DNA from: an uncultured Ruminococcus sp.
GTDB lineage: Bacteria > Bacillota > Clostridia > Oscillospirales > Ruminococcaceae
Direction of reading: 5' to 3'
DNA length: 7,071 nt
Assembly: GCA_947177375.1 (NCBI GenBank)
Contig: CAMWUF010000047.1
Span: 1 to 7,071, forward strand
Shown here one piece after another: positions 1 through 5,325 of this stretch (the first letter of the stretch is position 1; every line of letters begins with the position of its first letter). Both the position numbers and the translations under genes were made by a program. The notes below the pieces were generated by a model. It searched no databases. It worked only from the letters and a program-made list of their open reading frames with translations, and was not told the origin of the DNA.

Positions 1-20
1 ACAAACTCAAAAAAGAGTTA

Positions 21-35
21 TATAATATATATAAT
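21..35 (+). promoter_or_regulatory. Possible -10 region for the first operon
   Basis: Two overlapping TATAAT hexamers lie at 21-26 and 30-35, followed by a ribosome binding site at 47-54 and a start codon at 60. No convincing -35 box is visible in the 20 bases before them, and the window edge cuts the view. The stretch is AT-rich, so chance matches are likely. Confidence 0.3.
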
Positions 36-59
36 CCATCAAGAAAGTGAGGTGTTATT

Positions 60-191
60 ATGTACGAAAATCAAAAAAAAGAAATGCAAATTATTCCTAA
101 TTATGAAAAACTAACAGATGATGAAAAAAAGTTTATAGTAACTATTATTAATACAATTGTTGCACAAAAAGAACATAAACAAGAAGATTAA
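60..191 (+). CDS. Small 43-aa protein of unknown function
   Basis: This short gene has a well-placed ribosome binding site (GTGAGGTG, 47-54) five bases before an ATG, and it ends in TAA at 189-191. The product is highly charged. It starts MYENQKKEMQ and has a predicted amphipathic helix around residues 17-36 (LTDDEKKFIVTIINTIVAQK). That segment resembles the last helix of small XRE-type regulators, where a 'L..EE..F...' helix follows the DNA-binding domain, but no helix-turn-helix is present here. It could be a stand-alone short phage protein or the remnant tail of a longer regulator. No function is assigned. The next gene follows after a hairpin-bearing junction, and the two are probably co-transcribed. 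Confidence 0.6.
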   Translation: MYENQKKEMQIIPNYEKLTDDEKKFIVTIINTIVAQKEHKQED

Positions 192-195
192 AAAA

Positions 196-217
196 CAGCT
201 CTGTGAATTCGGAGCTG
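196..217 (+). repeat. Intergenic hairpin, GGAGCTG type, copy 1
   Basis: CAGCTC (196-201) pairs with GAGCTG (212-217) across a 10-base loop. A run of five A precedes it and AAAGG follows directly, leading into the next gene's ribosome binding region. There is no U-tract after the hairpin, so it does not look like a plus-strand intrinsic terminator. The same arrangement recurs at 514-539. Confidence 0.55.
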
Positions 218-243
218 AAAGGCAGGTGATGACAGGTGATGAA

Positions 244-498
244 ATGAGTGAAGAAAAAGAAGAAACTAGAATTATTATTGTTCACAAGCTAGAGAGTGAT
301 AACATCAGTGTGTGTATAAACAATCCACACATCGACAAGAAAGATTTGCTTTTGATGACGTCTGCATGTATCGCTTACTTTATTAAAAATATGATATTAG
401 ACGGTATGTCATTTCTGGAAGCAGTAGCAATTGCTCAAAAGGCTGTTACAATTGCTACCGATGAAATAGCTGATGAGTTAATGGAAAAAAATGATTGA
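244..498 (+). CDS. Hypothetical phage protein, 84 aa
   Basis: The product from the ATG at 244 begins MSEEKEETRIIIVHKLESDN. It is a small soluble protein with an N-terminal beta-like stretch and a C-terminal helix-rich half that includes MSFLEAVAIAQKAVTIATDE. No signal peptide or clear membrane segment is seen, and I do not recognise a family. The start is uncertain. The ATG at 244 has AGGTGA (234-239) four bases upstream. An in-frame ATG at 229 has AAAGG (218-222) six bases upstream and would add five residues. The reading frame also extends further upstream to a TTG inside the previous gene, but that would run through the hairpin and has no ribosome binding site. It sits in a string of small plus-strand genes of an accessory phage operon. 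Confidence 0.65.
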   Translation: MSEEKEETRIIIVHKLESDNISVCINNPHIDKKDLLLMTSACIAYFIKNMILDGMSFLEAVAIAQKAVTIATDEIADELMEKND

Positions 499-513
499 TG
501 AACCAAATAAAAA

Positions 514-539
514 CAGCTCCATAAAAATAACTGGAGCTG
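514..539 (+). repeat. Intergenic hairpin, GGAGCTG type, copy 2
   Basis: CAGCTCC (514-520) pairs perfectly with GGAGCTG (533-539) across a 12-base A/T-rich loop. It is preceded by an A-rich run and followed immediately by AAAGGGAG, the ribosome binding site of the gene at 556. Its design matches 196-217 (A-tract, stem, AAAGG), but the loop sequence differs, so the stem is the conserved part. Confidence 0.6.
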
Positions 540-555
540 AAAGGGAGATGAGAAC

Positions 556-936
556 GTGGAAAATAACTTTAGTCATGAAATGATAAGAATAGCCCTTGAA
601 TTGTCAGTAAAGGAAAATTTGACGGAAAATGTTAAGGTTACATATAACGCTAGTGCTAACAATTACAAGATTTCTGTCTGGAAAAAGGATTTTTTGGTAG
701 GTGTGATTGCCACAACTCAAAAGCAAAGTGTTGATGAATGGAATCACACGGTAAAATCGTTTGAAAACTATTGTAGCGATTTGAAGAAAATCGTGAATGC
801 AAAGGATTCAAAAGCACATGTTACCTTGATGGTGCTGAATGACACAAATTTAGAGCAAACGCTTTTAACGATTCTCGACGGAACAACAATTTATGATTTT
901 CAGCATGATGAAAAAGCTACGAAAGGAGAGGAGTAG
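556..936 (+). CDS. Hypothetical phage protein, 126 aa
   Basis: Translation most likely begins at the GTG at 556, eight bases after GGGAG (543-547). A nearby ATG at 548 is out of frame, and the next in-frame ATG (580) has no ribosome binding site. The product starts MENNFSHEMIRIALELSVKE. It looks like a small alpha/beta soluble protein, with strands near KVTYNAS, NYKISVW and FLVGVIATT (about residues 27-56) and a helix near residues 60-80. No catalytic motif, signal peptide or membrane segment is apparent, and I do not recognise the family. Its end carries the ribosome binding site for the next gene (923-933), two bases before that gene starts, so the two are translated together. Confidence 0.7.
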   Translation: MENNFSHEMIRIALELSVKENLTENVKVTYNASANNYKISVWKKDFLVGVIATTQKQSVDEWNHTVKSFENYCSDLKKIVNAKDSKAHVTLMVLNDTNLEQTLLTILDGTTIYDFQHDEKATKGEE

Positions 937-938
937 GC

Positions 939-1148
939 ATGCAAGGTAAAGCAAAATTTGTTCAGATGATTGGGGAAGCACTACATGAATGTGCAACCAG
1001 AACAGAAGTCATAAAGATTGAGTATGTACGAAAAAAATGCGAAGAATTTGCTGTCGTTACATTTACAGATGAAAGTCAGAAGCATGTTTGCATTACTGCT
1101 GATAGCTGTTTGGCTATCATGAATGACATTTACAGAGCTTTACGTTAA
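939..1148 (+). CDS. Hypothetical phage protein, 69 aa
   Basis: The ATG at 939 follows the previous stop by two bases and has a strong purine-rich ribosome binding site (AAGGAGAGGAG, 923-933) lying in the end of the upstream gene. The 69-aa product (MQGKAKFVQMIGEALHECAT...) has an N-terminal helix, a central beta-like section (EFAVVTFTD, about residues 36-44) and a C-terminal helix ending in YRALR. Three cysteines are scattered rather than in a metal-binding pattern. The function is unknown. It is the last gene before a 146-base spacer and so probably the end of this small-gene cluster. Confidence 0.65.
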   Translation: MQGKAKFVQMIGEALHECATRTEVIKIEYVRKKCEEFAVVTFTDESQKHVCITADSCLAIMNDIYRALR

Positions 1149-1154
1149 ATAAAA

Positions 1155-1176
1155 TTTCAACAATGTTTCAACAGAT
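1155..1176. repeat. 11-base tandem direct repeat
   Basis: TTTCAACAATG (1155-1165) is followed directly by TTTCAACAGAT (1166-1176); the first eight bases are identical. It lies just after the end of the 69-aa gene and about 120 bases before the recombinase start. It could be part of a protein-binding or recombination site, but two copies of a short A/T-rich word can also arise by chance. Confidence 0.35.
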
Positions 1177-1214
1177 TATGGAAAACTGGCAAAATAGCTT
1201 GATTATTTAAAAAA

Positions 1215-1243
1215 AATCCACCTCGGATTATTCGGGGTGGATT
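1215..1243. terminator. Strong hairpin before the recombinase gene
   Basis: An 11-bp stem pairs AATCCACCTCG (1215-1225) with CGGGGTGGATT (1233-1243), with one G-U pair and a 7-base loop. On the plus strand it is followed by AACTAAAA, not a U-tract. A run of eight A (1209-1216) on its left would give a U-tract on the minus strand. It may separate the small-gene cluster from the recombinase operon, or act as a leader structure or recombination-site element. Termination of plus-strand transcripts is therefore only a possibility. Confidence 0.5.
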
Positions 1244-1294
1244 AACTAAAATTTCATGAAAATATATATTTTGGGAAGTAAAAGAGGTGAAAAA

Positions 1295-2107
1295 ATGGAG
1301 CAAGATTTAGATGGATTTAAGATATTTTTATTGGAAAAAGAACTATCACAAGGAACAATAAAAAATTATTTACATGCAGTCAAGAAATATTTTGAATCCT
1401 ATTCGGAACTTACAAAGTCAAATATCCTTGCATGGAAGTCAGAGCTGGTGCAAACATTAGAAGCATGTACAGTCAATGCCAGATTGATTGCCATTAAATG
1501 CTATGCATCATATAAGGGTGTCTTTGTTCCAGTCAAGGCTGTCAAAATTCAAAGAGTATTCAGCACTAGCAATATCATCACCGATGAACAATATATACGT
1601 CTGATGAACGGGTTAAAAGCTGATGGCGATATGCAATGGTACTATAACATATTGATTCTCGCCAAGACAGGCACAAGAATTTCGGAAGCTGTCCGACTAA
1701 AGAAGTCAGATATTATGCGTGGCTATGCAACCATTGTTTCAAAAGGCAAAGTGCGAACAATTCTATTTCCTTATTCTTTAAAATTAGAGCTTGATAGCTA
1801 TCTTAGAAAATTAGACAATCAGGAATACTTGTTGCAGTCAAGTAAGAACCGTGGCAATCGTCCAATTTCAAGACGTGCGTGTTGCTATGCTTTGACTAGA
1901 TTCTCTGAACGATATGGCATACCACAAGAAGTTATGCATCCGCATTCATTTCGTCATCACTTTGCGATTAAAGTAATGGACAAGACTAAGGACGTAACTT
2001 TGCTAGCCGATTTATTAGGGCATTCTAGTGTAAACACAACCATGATTTATACACGCCTGTCAGGAGACCAACAGCAGAAAATCCTTGATGATGCTGTTGA
2101 CTGGTAA
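1295..2107 (+). CDS. Tyrosine recombinase/integrase, XerC/D-like
   Basis: This 270-aa protein has the two-domain layout of a phage-type tyrosine recombinase. An N-terminal SAM-like core-binding domain covers about residues 1-85 (MEQDLDGFKIFLLEKELSQG...) and the catalytic domain about 95-265. The full active-site set is visible: R128 (TGTR), K150 (SKGK), H217 and R220 (HPHSFRH), H243 (LLGHSS) and the nucleophile Y252 (MIYTRL). Enzymes of this family cut and rejoin DNA through a covalent 3'-phosphotyrosine. The compact size, lacking an arm-binding domain, resembles Xer proteins and simple recombinases rather than lambda integrase. The start at 1295 is preferred because AGAGGTG (1283-1289) lies just upstream; an ATG at 1256 would add 13 residues without a good ribosome binding site. 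It leads an operon with the PP-loop gene 27 bases downstream, an unusual place for a prophage integrase. It could serve the cargo rather than the whole phage. Confidence 0.92.
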   Translation: MEQDLDGFKIFLLEKELSQGTIKNYLHAVKKYFESYSELTKSNILAWKSELVQTLEACTVNARLIAIKCYASYKGVFVPVKAVKIQRVFSTSNIITDEQYIRLMNGLKADGDMQWYYNILILAKTGTRISEAVRLKKSDIMRGYATIVSKGKVRTILFPYSLKLELDSYLRKLDNQEYLLQSSKNRGNRPISRRACCYALTRFSERYGIPQEVMHPHSFRHHFAIKVMDKTKDVTLLADLLGHSSVNTTMIYTRLSGDQQQKILDDAVDW

Positions 2108-2134
2108 AAAAACAAAAAAAGGAGCTGTTAAACA

Positions 2135-3178
2135 ATGCCAACAATAGAAGAACTAAAATTGTATCAAGCTTTGCCTTTGGATTTAAAAGTGGAAAAGACA
2201 AAACTTCGTGTTTTAAAGTGGGTCAAAACTTTTGGTGTAAGTGGCGTTTATGTTAGTTTTTCAGGCGGTAAAGATTCCACGGTTTTACTACATATAGTTA
2301 GGGAAATGTTTCCAGAAGTGGAAGCAGTCTTTGTTGACACAGGTCTTGAATATCCTGAAATCAGGGACTTTGTAAGAACATTTAAAAATGTGACGATTTT
2401 ACGCACAAAAATGAGCTTTAAGCGAGTGATTCAAATTTATGGTTATCCGATTATTTCTAAAGAAATTGCAGGTCATCTTTACTATGCTAGTAAAGCAGTG
2501 GCAGAGGGTAGACAAGACCAAAATCTTGACTTTTTGAAGTTATCAGGGCTTTATCTCGATAAAAATGGCACAAAAAGTCGGTTTAATTTTGAGAGGTATA
2601 AGCCTTTGCTTGATATGCCTTTTAAAATTGGTTCTTATTGTTGTAGCGTTATGAAAAAAATGCCTGTCAAGCGGTATGAAGCTGAAACAAAGCGTGTGCC
2701 TATAGTTGCTACTATGGCTTGTGAATCGAATTTGCGTTTTCAAAAGTGGTTGAAGTCAGGCTGTAATGCATTTGATGTCAAAAGACAGATATCACAGCCT
2801 CTTAGCTTTTGGACAGAACAGGATATACTGCGGTATATTAAGGAAAATAGTTTGAAAATTTCTAGTGTCTATGGTGAAATTTTACCAAAAGAAGACCAGC
2901 TTTGCCTTGATTGTTTTTCATGTCAAGAGGAACTTTGTACAACTGGTTGTAGTAGAACAGGTTGTATTTTTTGCGGTTTTGGTGTACATCTTGAAAAAGG
3001 GGAAACTCGTTTCCAACGATTGAAACGGACACACCCGAAGCTATATAGTTACTGTATTTACGGTGGTTCATACGATTCTGATGGGTTTTGGAAACCAGAC
3101 AAAAACGGACTGGGCATGAAGCATGTTTTTGATGAACTAAACCAAATTTATGGTGATGATTTTATAAGATATGAATAG
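2135..3178 (+). CDS. PAPS-reductase-family PP-loop protein with Cys cluster
   Basis: A 347-aa member of the phosphoadenosine-phosphosulfate reductase/adenine-nucleotide alpha-hydrolase fold. The PP-loop SGGKDS is at residues 43-48, followed by VFVDTGLEYPE (65-75), both hallmarks of nucleotide binding in this family. A CC pair (C169-C170) and a late cysteine cluster (C257, C260, C263, C268, C272, C277, C280, the last two as CxxC) could bind an iron-sulfur cluster, as CC...CxxC does in APS reductases, or zinc. The C-terminal ECGxH reductase motif is absent, so ordinary sulfate reduction is unlikely. Related proteins are common in phages and include DndC of DNA phosphorothioation, but I cannot assign a substrate. 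AAGGAG (2119-2124) precedes the ATG by 10 bases. Its stop codon overlaps the ribosome binding site of the radical SAM gene, implying coupled translation. Confidence 0.85.
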   Translation: MPTIEELKLYQALPLDLKVEKTKLRVLKWVKTFGVSGVYVSFSGGKDSTVLLHIVREMFPEVEAVFVDTGLEYPEIRDFVRTFKNVTILRTKMSFKRVIQIYGYPIISKEIAGHLYYASKAVAEGRQDQNLDFLKLSGLYLDKNGTKSRFNFERYKPLLDMPFKIGSYCCSVMKKMPVKRYEAETKRVPIVATMACESNLRFQKWLKSGCNAFDVKRQISQPLSFWTEQDILRYIKENSLKISSVYGEILPKEDQLCLDCFSCQEELCTTGCSRTGCIFCGFGVHLEKGETRFQRLKRTHPKLYSYCIYGGSYDSDGFWKPDKNGLGMKHVFDELNQIYGDDFIRYE

Positions 3179-3188
3179 GAGCATTCAA

Positions 3189-4091
3189 ATGAAAATTGGT
3201 CTACATGACAGCGAAAAAGACTACTTGAAAAGAAAAACTTTTCCCAACTATGCCTTAATGAAGATTTCAGCATGGCATAAAGCACAAGGCGACGAGGTCG
3301 ACTGGTGGTATCCTCTAGGAAACTTTGATAGAGTGTATAGTAGTAAAATTTTTGATTTCACACCAGAAAATCTATATCTTCCTCTTGATACTGTAAAGGG
3401 CGGTACAGGGTATGATGTCTACTCTAGGCTTCCTGATGAGATAGAAGAAATGTTTTCAGACTATAGCATATATCCAGAGTGCGACTATGCAATAGGCTAC
3501 ATAACAAGAGGTTGCCCTCGCAAATGCCGTTGGTGTGTAGTCCCTGAAAAAGAGGGTGGCATAAAGCCATACAAGACGTGGAAAGAGCTTGTTAGACCAG
3601 ATAGCAAAAAGCTTGTGCTTATGGATAACAATATTTTATCTTGTGACTATGGTATACAGCAACTAGCAAGCTTGATTGGCAGTGGATATGCTATTGATTT
3701 GAATCAGGGTATGGACGCTCGTCTCATTGATGATAGAATAGCAGAAATTTTATCAAAAATAAAATGGATAAAATACATTAGATTTAGTTGTGATACAACG
3801 GCACAAATTCCAGCGATAGAAAACACGGCAAAACTTCTGATGAAATATGGCGTAAAACCTTACAAATTATTCATCTATCTATTAGTTACAAAAGATTTAG
3901 AAAGTGCTGCTTATAGAGTAGAACAATTAAAAAAAATAGGCGGAATTACGATTTATGCACAGGCTGAACGTAATGAACGATTAAGCGTTGTGCCAAATCA
4001 ACTGCAATTAGAATTTGCTCAACGATATGTTTACAGTGGAAAATTTCGGAAAGAAACATGGCAGGGATACTGTCAAAGAAAAAGATTTTGA
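3189..4091 (+). CDS. Radical SAM protein of phage/mobile-element type
   Basis: The 300-aa product from the ATG at 3189 starts MKIGLHDSEKDYLKRKTFPN. A cobalamin-binding-like or Rossmann-like N-terminal part (about 1-95) is followed by the radical SAM signature C109-x3-C113-x2-C116 (RGCPRKCRWC), which ligates a [4Fe-4S] cluster that cleaves S-adenosylmethionine. MDNNIL (145-150) and NQGMDARL (172-179) are well-conserved-looking core strands of the barrel. The overall pattern (NF/FPNYALMKISAWHKAQGD, VVPEKEG) matches a recurring but functionally unassigned radical SAM protein of phages and integrative elements. There is no DxHxxG cobalamin motif, so B12 use is doubtful. The start is chosen because AGGAG (3177-3181), overlapping the upstream TAG, is seven bases away; an ATG at 3171 would overlap the PP-loop gene and has no better site. 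It probably acts with the PP-loop protein. Confidence 0.85.
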   Translation: MKIGLHDSEKDYLKRKTFPNYALMKISAWHKAQGDEVDWWYPLGNFDRVYSSKIFDFTPENLYLPLDTVKGGTGYDVYSRLPDEIEEMFSDYSIYPECDYAIGYITRGCPRKCRWCVVPEKEGGIKPYKTWKELVRPDSKKLVLMDNNILSCDYGIQQLASLIGSGYAIDLNQGMDARLIDDRIAEILSKIKWIKYIRFSCDTTAQIPAIENTAKLLMKYGVKPYKLFIYLLVTKDLESAAYRVEQLKKIGGITIYAQAERNERLSVVPNQLQLEFAQRYVYSGKFRKETWQGYCQRKRF

Positions 4092-4112
4092 TTTAAGAAA
4101 GGAGTAATTTTT

Positions 4113-4361
4113 ATGTTGTTACTTAGCGAGTTCGAGGGTATGACAGGGATTTTTCCACCAACAAATTTATTTGCTGTGATTCAGGAGTACTTTGAAAAGT
4201 CAAGATTAACCAAGCAGGAATTTTGCAGGCGATACAGCTTAAACATAGGCAGGTTGGCTGAAATAATCCAGCAGGAAGCCAACATGCGTGAGTGTTATGT
4301 AGCATACAGGTATGGGAAGCTATCGGGTAAAGCCAGAGCTAAAAGTGCAAGTGAAAGCTAG
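4113..4361 (+). CDS. Small protein with helix-turn-helix-like segment
   Basis: The 82-aa product has an AAAGGAG site (4098-4104) eight bases before the ATG. Residues 32-52 (LTKQEFCRRYSLNIGRLAEI) have the spacing of a simple helix-turn-helix: 'F...Y.I....L..I' with a turn near S42-N44. The C-terminus is basic (about residues 63-78) and could touch nucleic acid. An alternative in-frame ATG at 4140 lacks a ribosome binding site. It follows the radical SAM gene by 21 bases, so it is the last gene of the recombinase operon, just before the bidirectional terminator. It may regulate the operon or help the recombinase as a directionality-factor-like protein. Both roles are guesses from size and position. 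Confidence 0.6.
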   Translation: MLLLSEFEGMTGIFPPTNLFAVIQEYFEKSRLTKQEFCRRYSLNIGRLAEIIQQEANMRECYVAYRYGKLSGKARAKSASES

Positions 4362-4373
4362 AAGCTATTGTAA

Positions 4374-4412
4374 AAAATGGAGCTGTTGCAAATAACGCAA
4401 CAGCTCCATTTT
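4374..4412. terminator. Bidirectional intrinsic terminator
   Basis: A perfect 16-bp inverted repeat runs from 4374-4389 to 4397-4412 around a 7-base loop (AAATAAC). A-rich and T-rich outer ends supply a U-tract on both strands. It lies between the convergent small HTH-like gene (ending 4361) and the toxin gene (ending 4421), exactly where a shared terminator is needed. The stem contains GGAGCTG (4379-4385) and AACAGCTCC (4399-4407), the same words found in the hairpins at 196-217 and 514-539. Confidence 0.9.
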
Positions 4413-4420
4413 GATTTGTT

Positions 4421-4852
4421 CTAGTCTATTTCTTCTTCTGCTTTTATTTTGCTGATAAACTCATCAGGTTTATAGACTGTGATGTCCGCATGAGCATAAT
4501 CCTTTGTGTTTCTTGTAACAATACAGTCTGCATCAGAACGCTTTGCGGTTTCAATCATGACTGCATCTTCATAATCGGAAATATTGGAAATCAATGCATG
4601 AATACAGTCTTCACTCGCAGTGTCCATGATTCCAAAAAGAATTAGCAATTTGTTTAACATAGTTCTTGTTTCTTTGTCATTATGTGTACAGCGATGCATC
4701 AGATAATAGATGTCTGTTACAGATTTTGCAGTCACATATCCTGTAAATTTTCGATTTGCTGCAAGAAGAAAAATCTGCTGTGCGTTTTTTGCAAATGGTT
4801 CACGGTTTTGTAAAGCATCGATAATAATACAGGTATCAATCAAGACTTTCAT
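4421..4852 (-). CDS. PIN-domain toxin of a toxin-antitoxin pair
   Basis: The 143-aa protein begins MKVLIDTCIIIDALQNREPF, the classic first strand of a PIN-domain (VapC-type) ribonuclease. Expected acidic metal ligands are D6, a mid-protein acid (D47 in SVTDIYYL is the best candidate) and D96 (YEDAV). The later motif reads CIVTRNTKDY (110-119), where family members usually carry an acid just after TR. Here that place is N115, with D118 three residues on, so the fourth ligand may be shifted or weaker. Such toxins cleave tRNA or other RNA and are blocked by the partner antitoxin. The ATG overlaps the antitoxin stop as ATGA (4849-4852), typical of translational coupling. Residues 134-143 form an acidic, charged tail. 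Confidence 0.85.
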   Translation of the reverse strand: MKVLIDTCIIIDALQNREPFAKNAQQIFLLAANRKFTGYVTAKSVTDIYYLMHRCTHNDKETRTMLNKLLILFGIMDTASEDCIHALISNISDYEDAVMIETAKRSDADCIVTRNTKDYAHADITVYKPDEFISKIKAEEEID

Positions 4853-5064
4853 ATCTGACCAAGCCTCTCTTCTTTGACTTCTTCTAGTGTCATATCAGCA
4901 GGAATTACACCAAAAAGCGATTTTGCAATATTGACTCTGTCCTGATTAGGATTTGTAAGTTTTGCAACAATTTTTCCGTTTTTTGTGATATAGATATCCT
5001 CTGTTTGTGCAAGCGTGAGATATTTTCCGAGGTTCATTTTAAATTCTGTAGCTGTAATTGACAT
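4849..5064 (-). CDS. Phd/YefM-family antitoxin
   Basis: The 71-aa product MSITATEFKMNLGKYLTLAQ... has the Phd/YefM layout. The N-terminal DNA-binding half (about 1-38) includes 'EFKMNLGKYL' and 'IYITKNGKIVAKL', and the C-terminal half (about 47-70) is an acidic, probably disordered toxin-binding tail. The protein would neutralise the PIN toxin by direct binding and repress its own promoter. The ATG at 5064 is chosen because AAAGGTGG lies seven bases before it. An ATG at 5082 would add MKGGLH, residues that are encoded by the ribosome binding site itself, so it is unlikely. The gene is first in a two-gene operon with the toxin. Confidence 0.85.
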   Translation of the reverse strand: MSITATEFKMNLGKYLTLAQTEDIYITKNGKIVAKLTNPNQDRVNIAKSLFGVIPADMTLEEVKEERLGQI

Positions 5065-5096
5065 ATGCAGTCCACCTTTCATTTTTTACTAATTAT

Positions 5097-5125
5097 AGTA
5101 TATCATAATCGAACAATTTAGTCAA
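5097..5125 (-). promoter_or_regulatory. Sigma-A-type promoter of the antitoxin-toxin operon
   Basis: Read on the minus strand, TTGACT (-35, 5120-5125) is followed after exactly 17 bases by TATACT (-10, 5097-5102). The expected transcription start lies about 20-25 bases before the antitoxin ribosome binding site. The -35 box falls inside the spacer of the inverted repeat at 5107-5141. Confidence 0.8.
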
Positions 5126-5141
5126 TAGATTTTGTTCGATT
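5107..5141. promoter_or_regulatory. Inverted-repeat operator over the toxin-antitoxin promoter
   Basis: AATCGAACAA (5107-5116) and TTGTTCGATT (5132-5141) form a perfect 10-bp inverted repeat with a 15-base spacer. One arm lies between -10 and -35 and the other just upstream of -35. The arms are about 2.5 helical turns apart. This layout suits a dimer or tetramer of the Phd/YefM antitoxin, alone or with toxin, repressing its own promoter. A T-run follows on the plus strand, so it could also stop antisense transcription. Confidence 0.7.
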
Positions 5142-5250
5142 TTTTTAACAGAATAAAAAATTAAGTGGAACATTCTAAAAAAAGAATCGTTTCGTTTTTC
5201 TTATACACTGTAGACCTATGAAAATTTAATTAATAATTTTTGTTTTAATG

Positions 5251-5279
5251 TTGATTTTGCATTGAAAGAATGTTATAAT
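5251..5279 (+). promoter_or_regulatory. Promoter of the XRE-type regulator
   Basis: TTGATT (5251-5256), a 17-base spacer and TATAAT (5274-5279) form a near-consensus sigma-A promoter. Transcription would begin near 5286. The ribosome binding site GAGGTGA at 5314-5320 and the ATG at 5326 then fit well, and the ATG at 5284 would be too close to the start to be used. An 8-base word AGAATGTT overlaps the -10 start and is inverted at 5169-5176 (AACATTCT); this may be a regulator site. Confidence 0.75.
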
Positions 5280-5325
5280 TAAAATGAGGAAAAGGCTGTG
5301 TATCAAAAAATATGAGGTGATATAC

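Noticed and set aside
157..243. TTG-started extension of the second gene
   Set aside because: It would overlap the first gene and run through the hairpin at 196-217 without a ribosome binding site. Downstream ATGs at 229 or 244 are better placed.
1155..1176. A CRISPR-like repeat
   Set aside because: Only two adjacent short copies exist with no spacers, so it is a simple tandem repeat.
2543..3071. Two minus-strand open frames (66 and 69 codons) inside the PP-loop gene
   Set aside because: They lie wholly within a well-supported gene, have no ribosome binding site, and their residues show no domain pattern.
2135..3178. Calling the PP-loop protein a true PAPS reductase or DndC
   Set aside because: The C-terminal ECGxH motif for reduction is missing and no DndB, DndD or DndE partners are present, so only the superfamily is supported.
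4123..4305. Minus-strand 60-codon frame opposite the small HTH-like gene
   Set aside because: It is opposite a gene with a good ribosome binding site and has none of its own. The composition looks like a shadow frame.
5107..5141. CGAAC...GTTCG as a LexA (SOS) box
   Set aside because: The Firmicute LexA site has CGAAC and GTTCG separated by four bases. Here the half-sites are about 17 bases apart, so it fits an antitoxin operator instead.
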